Counted from the stretch's first letter, positions 7,574 to 14,896 are shown. The stretch is 15,120 bases of DNA from Actinobacteria bacterium UBA4719 (GCA_002404345.1 DHJN01000022.1:7190-22309); one strand, 5' to 3'. The notes: a model not told the origin generated them from the letters alone. Numbers and translations are program-made.

Positions 7574-7711
7574 TGCGGCTCCATACAACGAACAGACCGG
7601 TCGGCCGCGGCCGGGTCGTGGGTCCATGTTTTTCTCAAGGTCAACGCTTTACCTTCTGCGCAGCGGGTCACGAGCTCAGTTGTCCCGCCCAATGCACTGA
7701 ATGAGGGATCG

Positions 7712-9120
7712 ATGACAACGAATCCGAAGGGGAGGCCGCGGATTCGTCCGCTCATCGCCCTCCTGGCAGCCGGAAGCATGCTCGCTGTGGGAGCGGGGGT
7801 CGCGCAGGCCGGGGGCGGTACCGCGAAACCGCCGAAGGGCGCGGTGTCCCCGTGGGTCATTCCGACGTGCCACCTGATCGTGTAGATGCCGGCGAACACC
7901 CTGTCCTGGGCGGACTTCGTCAACGGCTCCGCCACCGGCGCGGTCCCGAACACCGGACTGGAGCTGCGAGCGGTCGGCAACATGGTCGGCACTCGGCACA
8001 TCGCCGGGCAGTCCCCCGATCCCCGGTTCAGCGTCGATCAGGACAACCCGACCATCCACGCCGCTACCCGATGTGTATTCCGCGCACCGACCCGAGCGTT
8101 GCCGGTGGGGATGACCCGCTGTGCCCGCAGACCAACCGGCCGCTGGCACCTCCAGTACCTAACCCGGTTCCCGCTGTCCCGGGGTGCCGTAACTTCAGCG
8201 TCGCAGGGGTTCTCCTACCTGCCAGCGGTGAGCTCAGCCCTCCGGTCGCTGGCCAGAAGTACTGCAGCCAGTACGTGATGCCAAACCCGGCGGTGTCGAC
8301 CGTCGGCGGTAACGCGAAGCAGCAAGCGCCGTTCGAGGTCGGTGACTTCGTCAACTACTCGGGCACCCTCATCACTCCCAGCAACGGAGCGGAATACGTC
8401 TCGGCACACACCATCGAGGCCAACGTCGGCATCTACACCCAGCCCGGCAGCCAGCCGAGCTACCTGGCGATCGGTGAGTTCGGGGTCGGCACCGCCGACC
8501 CGCTGGCCACCGCAGTCAACGGTGCCGCACAGGAGACCCAGGACCGGATCTTCCTGGAGGCCGAGACAACCGACGTCAAGACCCCGGTCGACATCTACTA
8601 CGAGGACGCCAGCAACACCAAGGACGCCGCCGGAGTCATCACGACGTCGGTGCGTAACCGCTGGACAACCCCGTTCGAGATGACCGGTGAGAACGCGACT
8701 CCGCTCTCGGGACCGACCGGCGGCATCACCACCCAGAACACCGGAGCTCAGCCACAGCGCGCCCGACTCCGGGCCACCAAGGCCCCTGCCGGTCTGCTGA
8801 GCCAGCCATCACGGACGGTCAGGGTCGCGGTCCGGTCACTGTGCGTACCGACCGCGGTCGACCCCCTCCAGACCACGATCAACCAGGCCGCGCTCGACGC
8901 CTGTTTCGCCAACGCCCCCACGTTCGCGAACGGTCTGAAGGCGGGCCAGTACGTCGCCCCGGTGTTCGAGTACATCTTCCCGGAGAACGTGAAGCCCGGC
9001 GACGTGCTGGTGCCGAACGACCTGTGGCACCTGCCGTTCCTGCGCAGCGACGCACTGACCGGTGCCATCCCGACCTCCAACACCGCCAACCCGGAGGCCC
9101 TGGTTCCGACTCCCTGGTAG
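7712..9120 (+). pseudogene. Secreted protein, broken by an in-frame TAG, an internal deletion and a frameshift
   Basis: ATG at 7712 follows GAGGGATCG and starts a clear signal peptide (RPRIRPLIALLAAGSMLAVG, cleavage near AQA-GGG). The frame then hits TAG at 7883-7885 and continues in the same frame with MPANTLSWADFVNGSATG and LELRAVGNMVGTRHIAG, so the stop looks like a point mutation. From memory of related actinobacterial exported proteins, a stretch normally lies between that segment and QSPDPRFSVDQDNPTIHAAT, so an in-frame deletion is likely. At about 8063-8070 the reading shifts to another frame, which carries YPMCIPRTDPSVAGGDDPLC, GDFVNYSGTLITPSNGAEYVS and ENVKPGDVLVPNDLWHLPF to a TAG at 9118. 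The lesion fits loss of 7 bp between two TACC words. The mature part shows no catalytic motif I recognise; a beta-rich exported or surface protein is likely. Confidence 0.8.
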
Positions 9121-9186
9121 GCCCGCCCCCGGCCCACCGCTACGCAGAGCGCAGCCGCCCAGGCCACGCCCGCCCACCAGGCGACC

Positions 9187-9519
9187 GGCGGCCGTGGCGG
9201 AGGAGGTGGCGGTGGGGGCCGGGACGGGAGAGCGAATGCTGCGACACTGCCCAACGACTGGCCGGCCTCGGTACCGTTACCGGCAGGCACCCTCCAAGGG
9301 TCCACCGGTGTGGCGCCGCACTGGAGCGTGCTGCTCGTCCTCGCCGAGGGCGCCGCCCAGGTCGACCGGTCGACGACCGCGTTCTACGTCTCCCACGGCT
9401 TCAGCTTCGACCGGCCGGACGCGGCACACAAGGACCGCTACCGCATCACGTTCATCGCCGAGAACCGCGACCACAGCGCGACGGCAACGAACCTGACGAT
9501 CGCGCTCACCAAGAACTGA
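9187..9519 (+). pseudogene. C-terminal fragment of a small exported-type protein lacking its N-terminus
   Basis: The frame is open from the preceding stop at 9120, but only from about 9187 does it resemble a protein: a poly-Gly run, then NDWPASVPLPAGTLQGSTG, PHWSVLLVLAEG, STTAFYVSHGFSFD and YRITFIAENRDHSATATNLT. I recognise this as the C-terminal domain of short actinobacterial secreted or lipoprotein-like proteins, in which a signal peptide, often with a lipobox Cys, precedes the Gly-rich linker. No signal peptide, ATG or ribosome binding site exists here; the only in-frame starts are internal, such as the GTG at 9310. It is most likely a remnant whose 5' end was lost when it became joined to the 3' end of the previous pseudogene. 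Function is unknown even for intact relatives. Confidence 0.6.
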
Positions 9520-9532
9520 CCGAACCTCTCGC

Positions 9533-9599
9533 CTTGTTGCGCGGAACCCACCATCTGAGGACCTGAATCGGCCTCCATCGGTGGTTCATACGCAACAAG
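9533..9599. repeat. 67-bp imperfect palindrome between convergent genes
   Basis: CTTGTTGCG (9533-9541) pairs with CGCAACAAG (9591-9599). GAACCCACC (9544-9552) pairs with GGTGGTTC (9580-9587) with one bulged C, and GAGG (9557-9560) pairs with CCTC (9572-9575). The nested stem could be a bidirectional transcription barrier between the plus-strand fragment and pirin, or the end or remnant of a small mobile element. No T-run is present on either side. Confidence 0.6.
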
Positions 9600-9623
9600 C
9601 GAAAGTGGGAACGCCGCAACGCC

Positions 9624-10598
9624 TCAGGCGGTTCCGCCCACGTCACCGTGCGGGACCGGGTGACCAAGACGCCCGGCGTTGTAGTCCTCGAAAGCCTGCA
9701 TCACCTCGGCGCGGGTGTTCATCACAAAAGGTCCGGCCCACGCGATGGGCTCACGGATCGGCGCACCGCCAAGGATCAGCACCTCCACGCCAGAGCCGTA
9801 GCGCGCCTGCTGCGACGTGGCCGCCGACAGCCTCAGCGCATCGCCGGCTCCCAGCACCGCCAGCTGACCGGTGCCGATCGGCGACTGGTTCGGGCCGACG
9901 AAGCCGTCACCGCTCATGACGTAGACGAGAGCATTGAAGTCCGGGCGCCACGGCAGCTCGAGCCCGGCACCGGGCGCAATGGTCGCGTGGACCATCGACA
10001 TCGGGGTGTGCGTCGCACCGGGGCCCGCGTGGCCGGCAACGTCACCGGCGATCACGCGGACCAGCGAGCCGCCATCGCGCGAGGTGAGCAGGGACACCTC
10101 GCCGGAGTGGAGGTCCTGGTAACGCGGGACGATCAGCTTGTCGCTCCTGGGCAGGTTGACCCACAGCTGGAATCCGTGAAACAGGCCCCCCGAGACGACC
10201 AGGTGCTCTGGCGGCGCCTCGATGTGCAGGATCCCCGAGCCGGCCGTCATCCACTGGGTGTCACCGTTGGTGATCGTGCCGCCCCCACCGAAGGAGTCCT
10301 GGTGGTCAAAGATGCCGTCGATGATGTAGGTGACGGTCTCGAAACCGCGGTGTGGGTGCCAGGACGTCCCCTTGGGCTCGCCCGGGGCGTACTCGACCTC
10401 GCCCATCTCGTCCAGGTGGATGAACGGGTCGAGCAACATCAGGTCAACCCCGGCGAACGCTCGCTTCACGGGAAACCCCAGGCCCTCGAAGGCCGATGGC
10501 GCGCTCGTGATGGACACCACGGGACGCTGTATGACGGTCGGCGGCAGCGCGGGCACGCGCGGCAGAACGGTCAGGTCAGGAACGGTGATCGCGGGCAT
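9624..10598 (-). CDS. Pirin-like bicupin protein (possible quercetin 2,3-dioxygenase)
   Basis: Starting at MPAITVPDLTV (ATG 10598-10596) gives 324 residues. This start is preferred over an upstream ATG at 10628 because AGGGAG lies 6 nt before it and a good promoter ends just upstream, at 10628. The N-terminal cupin holds the pirin metal site: His81 and His83 in WHPHRGFETVTY, His125 and Glu127 in SGILHIEAP. Further pirin hallmarks are LLDPFIHLDEMG at 55-66 and HGFQLWVNLP. Pirins bind Fe; some bacterial members oxidise quercetin and others affect central metabolism, so the substrate is not predictable. It lies 85 bp downstream of the biotin-carrier gene but appears to have its own promoter. Confidence 0.93.
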   Translation of the reverse strand: MPAITVPDLTVLPRVPALPPTVIQRPVVSITSAPSAFEGLGFPVKRAFAGVDLMLLDPFIHLDEMGEVEYAPGEPKGTSWHPHRGFETVTYIIDGIFDHQDSFGGGGTITNGDTQWMTAGSGILHIEAPPEHLVVSGGLFHGFQLWVNLPRSDKLIVPRYQDLHSGEVSLLTSRDGGSLVRVIAGDVAGHAGPGATHTPMSMVHATIAPGAGLELPWRPDFNALVYVMSGDGFVGPNQSPIGTGQLAVLGAGDALRLSAATSQQARYGSGVEVLILGGAPIREPIAWAGPFVMNTRAEVMQAFEDYNAGRLGHPVPHGDVGGTA

Positions 10599-10627
10599 GG
10601 CAGGCTCCCTAGTTCGTTGCGCTTTCA

Positions 10628-10656
10628 ACTATCCCTGAAACGCCCGCCTCCGTCAA
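10628..10656 (-). promoter_or_regulatory. Sigma-70-type promoter for pirin
   Basis: On the minus strand TTGACG (10656-10651) is followed after exactly 17 bp by GATAGT (10633-10628). The -35 matches 5 of 6 and the -10 matches 4 of 6 consensus positions. It points at the pirin start codon about 30 nt downstream, with the ribosome binding site between. Confidence 0.6.
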
Positions 10657-10683
10657 CGCATTCCCCGACCTCCCGACCCGGCC

Positions 10684-10905
10684 TCAGGTCTCGTCGATCA
10701 CGGCGATCGAGTCGCCCTCGTTGACAACGTCCCCCTCGATGACCGTCATCTCCTTGATGACCCCCGCGACCTCGGCCAGCACCGGTATCTCCATCTTCAT
10801 GGACTCCAGGATCACGAGCGTGTCATTGGGCTCCACGGCGTCGCCCGCCTCGGCCACGATCTGAAAGACGCTTGCGACCATTTCCGCCATGACCACGTGA
10901 CTCAT
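10684..10905 (-). CDS. Stand-alone biotin carrier protein (biotinyl-lipoyl domain)
   Basis: The ATG at 10905 is chosen because AAGGAG lies 5 nt upstream. The product is a single 73-aa biotinyl domain with the biotinylation motif ESMKME, target Lys37, placed midway between the two beta-hairpin halves as in all such domains. It should be biotinylated by BirA and shuttle CO2 between a biotin carboxylase and a carboxyltransferase. The fused carboxyltransferase gene lies 119 bp upstream on the same strand, which makes it the likely partner. No biotin carboxylase gene is in the window. A lipoyl role is less likely because lipoyl domains usually carry DKA/DKV rather than MKM at the modified Lys. Confidence 0.93.
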   Translation of the reverse strand: MSHVVMAEMVASVFQIVAEAGDAVEPNDTLVILESMKMEIPVLAEVAGVIKEMTVIEGDVVNEGDSIAVIDET

Positions 10906-11024
10906 GCCTGCTCCTTGGTTCCGTTTGTCGCGCGAGGACCAACCGAGCCGAAGACTACGCACGACGGGAGCAGACTCTCCCAGCGGTCACCGGGTTGCGC
11001 CGGACGAACCGGAGCTCGTCAGAC

Positions 11025-12533
11025 TCACCCCAGTCGACGGTAACGCGCCAGCCGTGCAGCCAGCCTTTCGGCGGGGTCCGCGCGCAGCAGCATGCCCAGC
11101 TCGTGTGCGAGCACCTGGGTCATCCGGGCGCAGAACTCGCCCGGCTCATCGGCCGCGTCGGGGTGCTCGGCGACGATGCGGTCGACGATGCCCTCCCGCA
11201 GCAGATCCACGGAGCGAACTCCCTGTGAAGCGGCCAGCTCGGGCGCGTGGTCGATGTCGCGGTACAGGATCGCCGAGGCGCCCTCTGGCGGCAGCGGCGA
11301 GAGCCAGGAGTGCTGTGCGCAGATGACACGGTCGGCGGGCATCAGCGCGAGCGCTCCCCCGCCAGTGCCCTGACCAAGCAACACACACAGGGTGGGCGCA
11401 TCAAGCATCACCAGCTCGGAGAGGCAACGGGCGATCTCACCGGCCAGGCCGCCCTCCTCGGCCTGCTGGCTCAGCGCCGCTCCGGCCGTGTCGATGATGC
11501 TGACCAAGGGCAGCTTGAGCTCGAGGGCGAGCCGCATCCCCCGACGTGCCTCGCGCAACCCGGCCGGGCCGAGGGGACGCTCCAGGGTCTGATGGCGACG
11601 GTCCTGGCCAAGGACGACGCAGGGCGCACCGCCGAAGCGAGCCAGAGCGATCAACAAGGCCCGGTCCTGCTCCCCCTGCCCGGTGCCGTGCAGCGGGACC
11701 ACATCAGTGGCGCCGAGCTTGAGCAGCGTTCTCACGCCTGGCCTCTCGGTCCGGCGCGAGCGGGTGATGGACTCCCAGGCCGGGACCTCAGGCGGCGTCT
11801 CGTCGGGTAGCTCGGGCACCTCCGGCAGCCCTTCGCGGGGGGCCATCAGCACGTTGAGCGCCCGGGCTGCGACCTCGGCCAGCGCGTCGACCGGCAGCAC
11901 CGCATCGAGAAGCCCGCGTTCGTAGAGGTTCTCTGCCACCTGCACGCCTGCGGGGAACGGCGCGCCATACAAGGCCTCATAGACGCGCGGCCCCAGGAAC
12001 CCGATCATGGCGCCTGGCTCGGCCACGGTGACGTGACCCAGCGACCCCCAGGAGGCCAGGACCCCGCCTGTCGTGGGGTGGCGCAGATAGACCAGATAGG
12101 GCAGCCCGGCATTCTTGTGAGCTGTGACGGCCGCGGAGATCTTGACCATGCCGACGAAGGCGCTCGTCCCTTCCTGCATGCGGGTTCCGCCCGAGGCGGG
12201 GGCTCCGATCAGCGGCAGCCCGTCGCGGGTCGCGCGTTCAACCGCCAGCACCAGGCGCTCGGCCGCGGCGTGACCGATCGACCCGGCCAGGAAGCGGAAC
12301 TCTCCGACCACGACAGCCACCCGGCGCCCATGCAGCGTTCCCTGCCCGGTGATGAGGGACTCGTCGGTGCGGGCCTTGGCCGCGGCGGCAGCCAGCTCAT
12401 CGCCATACGCACTCCCGGGCGCAGCCACCTGTTGCGGCGTGACGTCCCAGCTCTGCCAGCTGCCCGGGTCGAGCACAAGGTCCAGCAGCTCGCGAGCGCC
12501 CAGTCTGATCGTCGAGGACTGCGGTCCGGTCAT
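11025..12533 (-). CDS. Fused acetyl-CoA carboxylase-type carboxyltransferase (AccD-AccA)
   Basis: This 502-aa protein joins a beta-like half (about 1-230) to an alpha-like half (about 250-502). The first half contains SGGTRMQEGTSAF at 114-126 and GSLGHVTVAEPGAMIGFLGPRV. The second has PLVSIIDTAGA at 342-352, GQGTGGGALAL at 388-398 and SPLPPEGASAI at 412-422. Together they form two crotonase-fold halves that carry carboxyl from carboxybiotin to an acyl-CoA. The Cys4 zinc ribbon that begins E. coli AccD is absent: the protein starts directly with LGARELLDLVLDPGS. Start is supported by AAGGG 6 nt upstream. Its probable partner is the 73-aa biotin carrier next door. Acetyl-CoA is the likely but unproven substrate. 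Confidence 0.93.
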   Translation of the reverse strand: MTGPQSSTIRLGARELLDLVLDPGSWQSWDVTPQQVAAPGSAYGDELAAAAAKARTDESLITGQGTLHGRRVAVVVGEFRFLAGSIGHAAAERLVLAVERATRDGLPLIGAPASGGTRMQEGTSAFVGMVKISAAVTAHKNAGLPYLVYLRHPTTGGVLASWGSLGHVTVAEPGAMIGFLGPRVYEALYGAPFPAGVQVAENLYERGLLDAVLPVDALAEVAARALNVLMAPREGLPEVPELPDETPPEVPAWESITRSRRTERPGVRTLLKLGATDVVPLHGTGQGEQDRALLIALARFGGAPCVVLGQDRRHQTLERPLGPAGLREARRGMRLALELKLPLVSIIDTAGAALSQQAEEGGLAGEIARCLSELVMLDAPTLCVLLGQGTGGGALALMPADRVICAQHSWLSPLPPEGASAILYRDIDHAPELAASQGVRSVDLLREGIVDRIVAEHPDAADEPGEFCARMTQVLAHELGMLLRADPAERLAARLARYRRLG

Positions 12534-12558
12534 GAGTTGCCCTTCTGTGTCCCTTCAG

Positions 12559-12564
12559 ATGTTA
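12559..12564 (-). promoter_or_regulatory. Candidate -10 element for the carboxyltransferase gene
   Basis: TAACAT (TANNNT) on the minus strand lies 25 nt before the ATG with the ribosome binding site between. No recognisable -35 is present. Confidence 0.3.
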
Positions 12565-12612
12565 GTGAACGTCGTCGTCCTTCTGCGCGTTTTCGCCCCG
12601 CCCCAAAGAAGA

Positions 12613-12651
12613 CGCAGACCCCCGCCAACTGGAGATTGGCGGGGGTCTGCG
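12613..12651 (-). terminator. Strong intrinsic terminator of the cupredoxin gene
   Basis: CGCAGACCCCCGCCAA (12613-12628) and its exact complement (12636-12651) form a perfect 16-bp stem with a 7-nt loop. On the minus strand the stem is followed by the T-rich run TCTTCTTT, so it terminates transcription arriving from the 12686-13984 gene. It sits 34 bp beyond that gene's stop and shields the accDA promoter. Confidence 0.9.
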
Positions 12652-12685
12652 CATCGGCCGTTGGGCCGAGGTGACCACGTGCGAG

Positions 12686-13984
12686 TTACTCGTGGATCTT
12701 GGTGAACTCCTTGATCCGCACTGATGTGTGGATCACTGGCTGCGTGACACCGCTATAGACGACGGTGACGTCGACCGTGACAGTACTGGCCGTCTCGCTC
12801 GCCGGAACCTGGATGATGCCCATGGCGACGCAGGCGATATCCGTTCGGCGCAGCTGCACCGTCACGGGTCCCGACGTCAGGTTGGCCACGGCGGAGGCGG
12901 TGAAAGCCGCCCGGTTGGACCGCTGATGAGCGTCATGGTCGTGACGACCACGCATCTGAGCAAGCACTTCGATCGCCCTACCGTGATGTCCCGAAATGAC
13001 ATCCACCCTGAACGAGGGGACGTTCGTACCCGGCACGACCGGGGGCACAGGGGTCACAGGGGGCACCGCGGGTGTCCCGGTGGGGATCACCGTCGGGGTC
13101 ACCGCGGGTGTCCCGGTCGGGGTCACGGCCGGGGTCACGGCCGGGGTCACGGCCGGGGTCACGGCATCGACGACCGTGAACTGGCCGACCATCTTGCTCG
13201 TACTCTGAGGAGAGTCGCGTTCGCATCGCCTAGCGCGGCGTGGAGCGTGCAGTAGTACCGGTAGGTGCCCGGGACCGTGAACGTCTGGGTGAACGTTGCG
13301 GCGCTACCGGAGAGGAACGGCGACGCGAAAGGTGTCGCGCCGACCGGGATGTCGGCCGATACGACGTCGTGGGTGTCGTTGTTCAGCCAGGTGATCGAGT
13401 CGCCAAGGTTGATGTTTCCCAGGTTCTGGGGAGAGAACAACTCCTGGCCGGAGACGACGCTTATCGTGCGGGGCGTCGCAGCCGGGGTTACTGCAGGGGT
13501 CACTGCAGGCGTCACCGTGGGCGTCAACAGTCGGCTCAACAGTCGGGACCGGCGCGGGCGCGGCGACGACAGTGAACTGACCGACCATCGCACTCGTACT
13601 CTGAGGCGCTGCGTTCGCAGCGGTTGCTGAGGAGTGCAGCGTGCAAAGGTAGCGGTAGTTGCCAGGGACCGTGACTGTCACGCTGAACGTTGCCGCGGCA
13701 CCTGACATGATCGGCGACGCAAATGGGGTCGCACCGGCCGGGATGTTGGCCGATACCACGTTGTGTGCGTCGTTGTTCTGCCAGGTTATCGTGTCCCCGA
13801 CGTTGACGTTGCCCAGGTTCTGGGTGACGAACAGGTTCTGGCCGGAGGGGATTTGCACTGTGTGGGTCGCCGCGGAGGCGATCGGCGCGCCCGCCGTGAA
13901 CGTCACGGCGGCTAGGACTACGGCGGCGGCGGCGAGGCCGGTGGTATCCGCTTGCGTTGCGTGGGTTGCGTGTTGACCTTTCAT
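12686..13984 (-). pseudogene. Secreted protein with two tandem cupredoxin (type-1 copper) domains, split by two frameshifts
   Basis: ATG at 13984 begins a signal peptide (hydrophobic stretch GLAAAAVVLAAVTFTAGAPI, cleavage near ASA-A). Domain 1 has NLGNVNVGDTITWQNNDAHNVV, YRYLCTLHSS and STSAMVGQFTVV; domain 2 repeats this as NLGNINLGDSITWLNNDTHDVV, YRYYCTLHAA and MVGQFTVV. Each carries candidate copper ligands His, Cys, His and Met. Thr/Pro/Val linkers follow each domain, then a C-terminal part with a His-rich stretch (GHHG, RHDHDAHQ) and a beta-like segment ending KEFTKIHE. Frame breaks occur near 13526 (an extra base turns PTVT into PTVD) and near 13207-13214 (an extra TC dinucleotide before PQSTSKMVGQ). 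Corrected, one continuous reading frame results. Intact, it would be an exported copper or electron-transfer protein. Confidence 0.82.
13119..13166 (+). repeat. 12-bp tandem repeat, four units (Thr-Pro-Ala-Val linker)
   Basis: GGGGTCACGGCC is repeated four times, the last unit ending in GCA. On the minus strand it encodes the VTPA units of the linker after the second cupredoxin domain. A shorter, similar tract lies near 13484-13522 in the first linker. Confidence 0.85.
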
Positions 13985-14145
13985 GGTGGCGGGTTTGCCT
14001 TGGGCAGCGAGTTCCTCGGTGACCAGTGCCCATAGGGACCTACGTCCCAACCCCGTGTCACACGTCTCGGCGACCACCTGTCCAACGCCACAACCCGGAC
14101 CACGCCAAGACCGGTGACGACACGACCGAACGCCTCCTCCACCGG

Positions 14146-14197
14146 GTGCCGTTATCCAACCCCGTGGACAATGCTCGACCGGCGTGGATAACGGCAC
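14146..14197. repeat. 13-bp perfect inverted repeat with three DnaA-box-like words
   Basis: GTGCCGTTATCCA (14146-14158) is mirrored exactly by TGGATAACGGCAC (14185-14197) with a 26-bp spacer. TTATCCAAC lies at 14152-14160 (plus). TTGTCCACG lies at 14164-14172 region and TTATCCACG at 14183-14191 (both minus). These resemble the actinobacterial DnaA box TTGTCCACA at seven or eight positions. There is no dnaA or dnaN here, so this is not shown to be an origin. Confidence 0.55.
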
Positions 14198-14768
14198 GAG
14201 CAGGAGCTCTCCACCCGGTAAAGACAAGGCTCCGGCGGGTCCGTCCTGGGGCTCCGTCCTCGAGATTCAACCTGAACGGCGGAATGCGCCAGAACGCATC
14301 CAAACCGCTTGACCTGCTCGTCGGCAATGGGACCCCTTGGGGTTCTCAGGCTCTTGTTTCCGTTGCCGTTTGAGCTCCCGCCGGGTGCCACCAGCCCCAC
14401 CCCAAACCTGCAGGTCAGCGAGTGTTTTCGCACACAGTTCAACGCTGGGTCAGGATGCCCGACCAAAGGTGAGCCGACCCGGTCTGCGGGCCACGGAGTG
14501 CCCGCGCCCCGGGTCGCTTGTGTGCCCTGCGCAGAGGCGCGACGGCTCCGCCGAGTGGACGTCATCTGGTCGCTATTTCACCGATGGACGCGCCGCAGAT
14601 GCCCCCAGGTCGGCGCTCCGACTTGAGTACTTCATACAAATAGGGACAGACGTTGATATATGCCCCGATCGTTCTCGAATCCCGCCGAGCCTCGGACGGC
14701 CAGATCGCCTGGCCCGGCGACAGCCACAGCCATGGCTGGTGCGCACTTTTCGGGAGCTTGCCCGCAGG

Positions 14769-14784
14769 TGTGATGACGATCACA
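14769..14784. promoter_or_regulatory. Crp/GlxR-type cAMP-receptor binding site
   Basis: TGTGA-TGACGA-TCACA matches the half-sites TGTGA-N6-TCACA exactly, and the outer N6 bases T and A extend the symmetry. The next plus-strand promoter-like region is more than 100 bp downstream, so the target gene is uncertain. Confidence 0.5.
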
Positions 14785-14855
14785 TCTGGGATGTTTGGAG
14801 GGCCAAGGTCGCAGTGGCCGCCAACGCCGCAGCACACGTCAATCTTTCGAGGACG

Positions 14856-14884
14856 GGTTCACGACTCGTTTCCGGGTCGTGACC
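14856..14884 (+). other. Hairpin upstream of the right-edge leader ORF
   Basis: TCACGAC (14859-14865) pairs with GTCGTGA (14876-14882) around a 10-nt loop; flanking GG/CC extends the stem after a bulge. No T-run follows immediately, though an AT-rich stretch starts 12 nt later. Confidence 0.4.
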
Positions 14885-14896
14885 ATCACCGGTGCG

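Larger units (their letters stand above)
7427..7711. other. Gene-free spacer with short repeats and palindromes
   Basis: These 285 bases separate the nickel transporter from the secreted-protein pseudogene. They contain a 16-bp direct repeat, a hairpin at 7525-7573, and a perfect 12-bp palindrome CGGCCGCGGCCG at 7602-7613. A TACCTT hexamer at 7650-7655 could be a -10 for the downstream gene but lacks a clear -35. I see no coding sequence. Confidence 0.5.

Noticed and set aside
7883..7888. TAG as a recoded or read-through codon (pyrrolysine or suppression)
   Set aside because: The same gene also has a frameshift and a probable deletion, so ordinary gene decay explains the stop.
9533..9599. 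Palindrome as an integron attC site
   Set aside because: The ends lack the GTTRRRY/RYYYAAC core sites, and no integrase gene is in the window.
13119..13166. Short tandem repeats as a possible CRISPR array, and a plus-strand frame reading repeated Gly-Val-Thr-Ala
   Set aside because: The 12-bp units have no spacers and encode the Thr/Pro linker on the minus strand; the plus-strand reading is a shadow.
13207..13530. Programmed ribosomal frameshifting in the cupredoxin gene
   Set aside because: There is no slippery heptamer with a pseudoknot at either site, and two shifts of different size would be needed.
14146..14197. DnaA-like words as the chromosomal origin
   Set aside because: Only three imperfect boxes, no AT-rich unwinding element, and none of dnaA, dnaN or parAB nearby.
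14380..14440. Possible tRNA or attachment site in the right-hand gene-free region
   Set aside because: No T-loop GGTTCGAATCC-type sequence or cloverleaf could be formed, and no direct-repeat partner is visible.
14337..14882. 181-aa plus-strand frame and the overlapping minus-strand frames as genes
   Set aside because: Composition is Arg/Ser/Pro-rich without a family motif, there is no ribosome binding site, and competing frames overlap on both strands.
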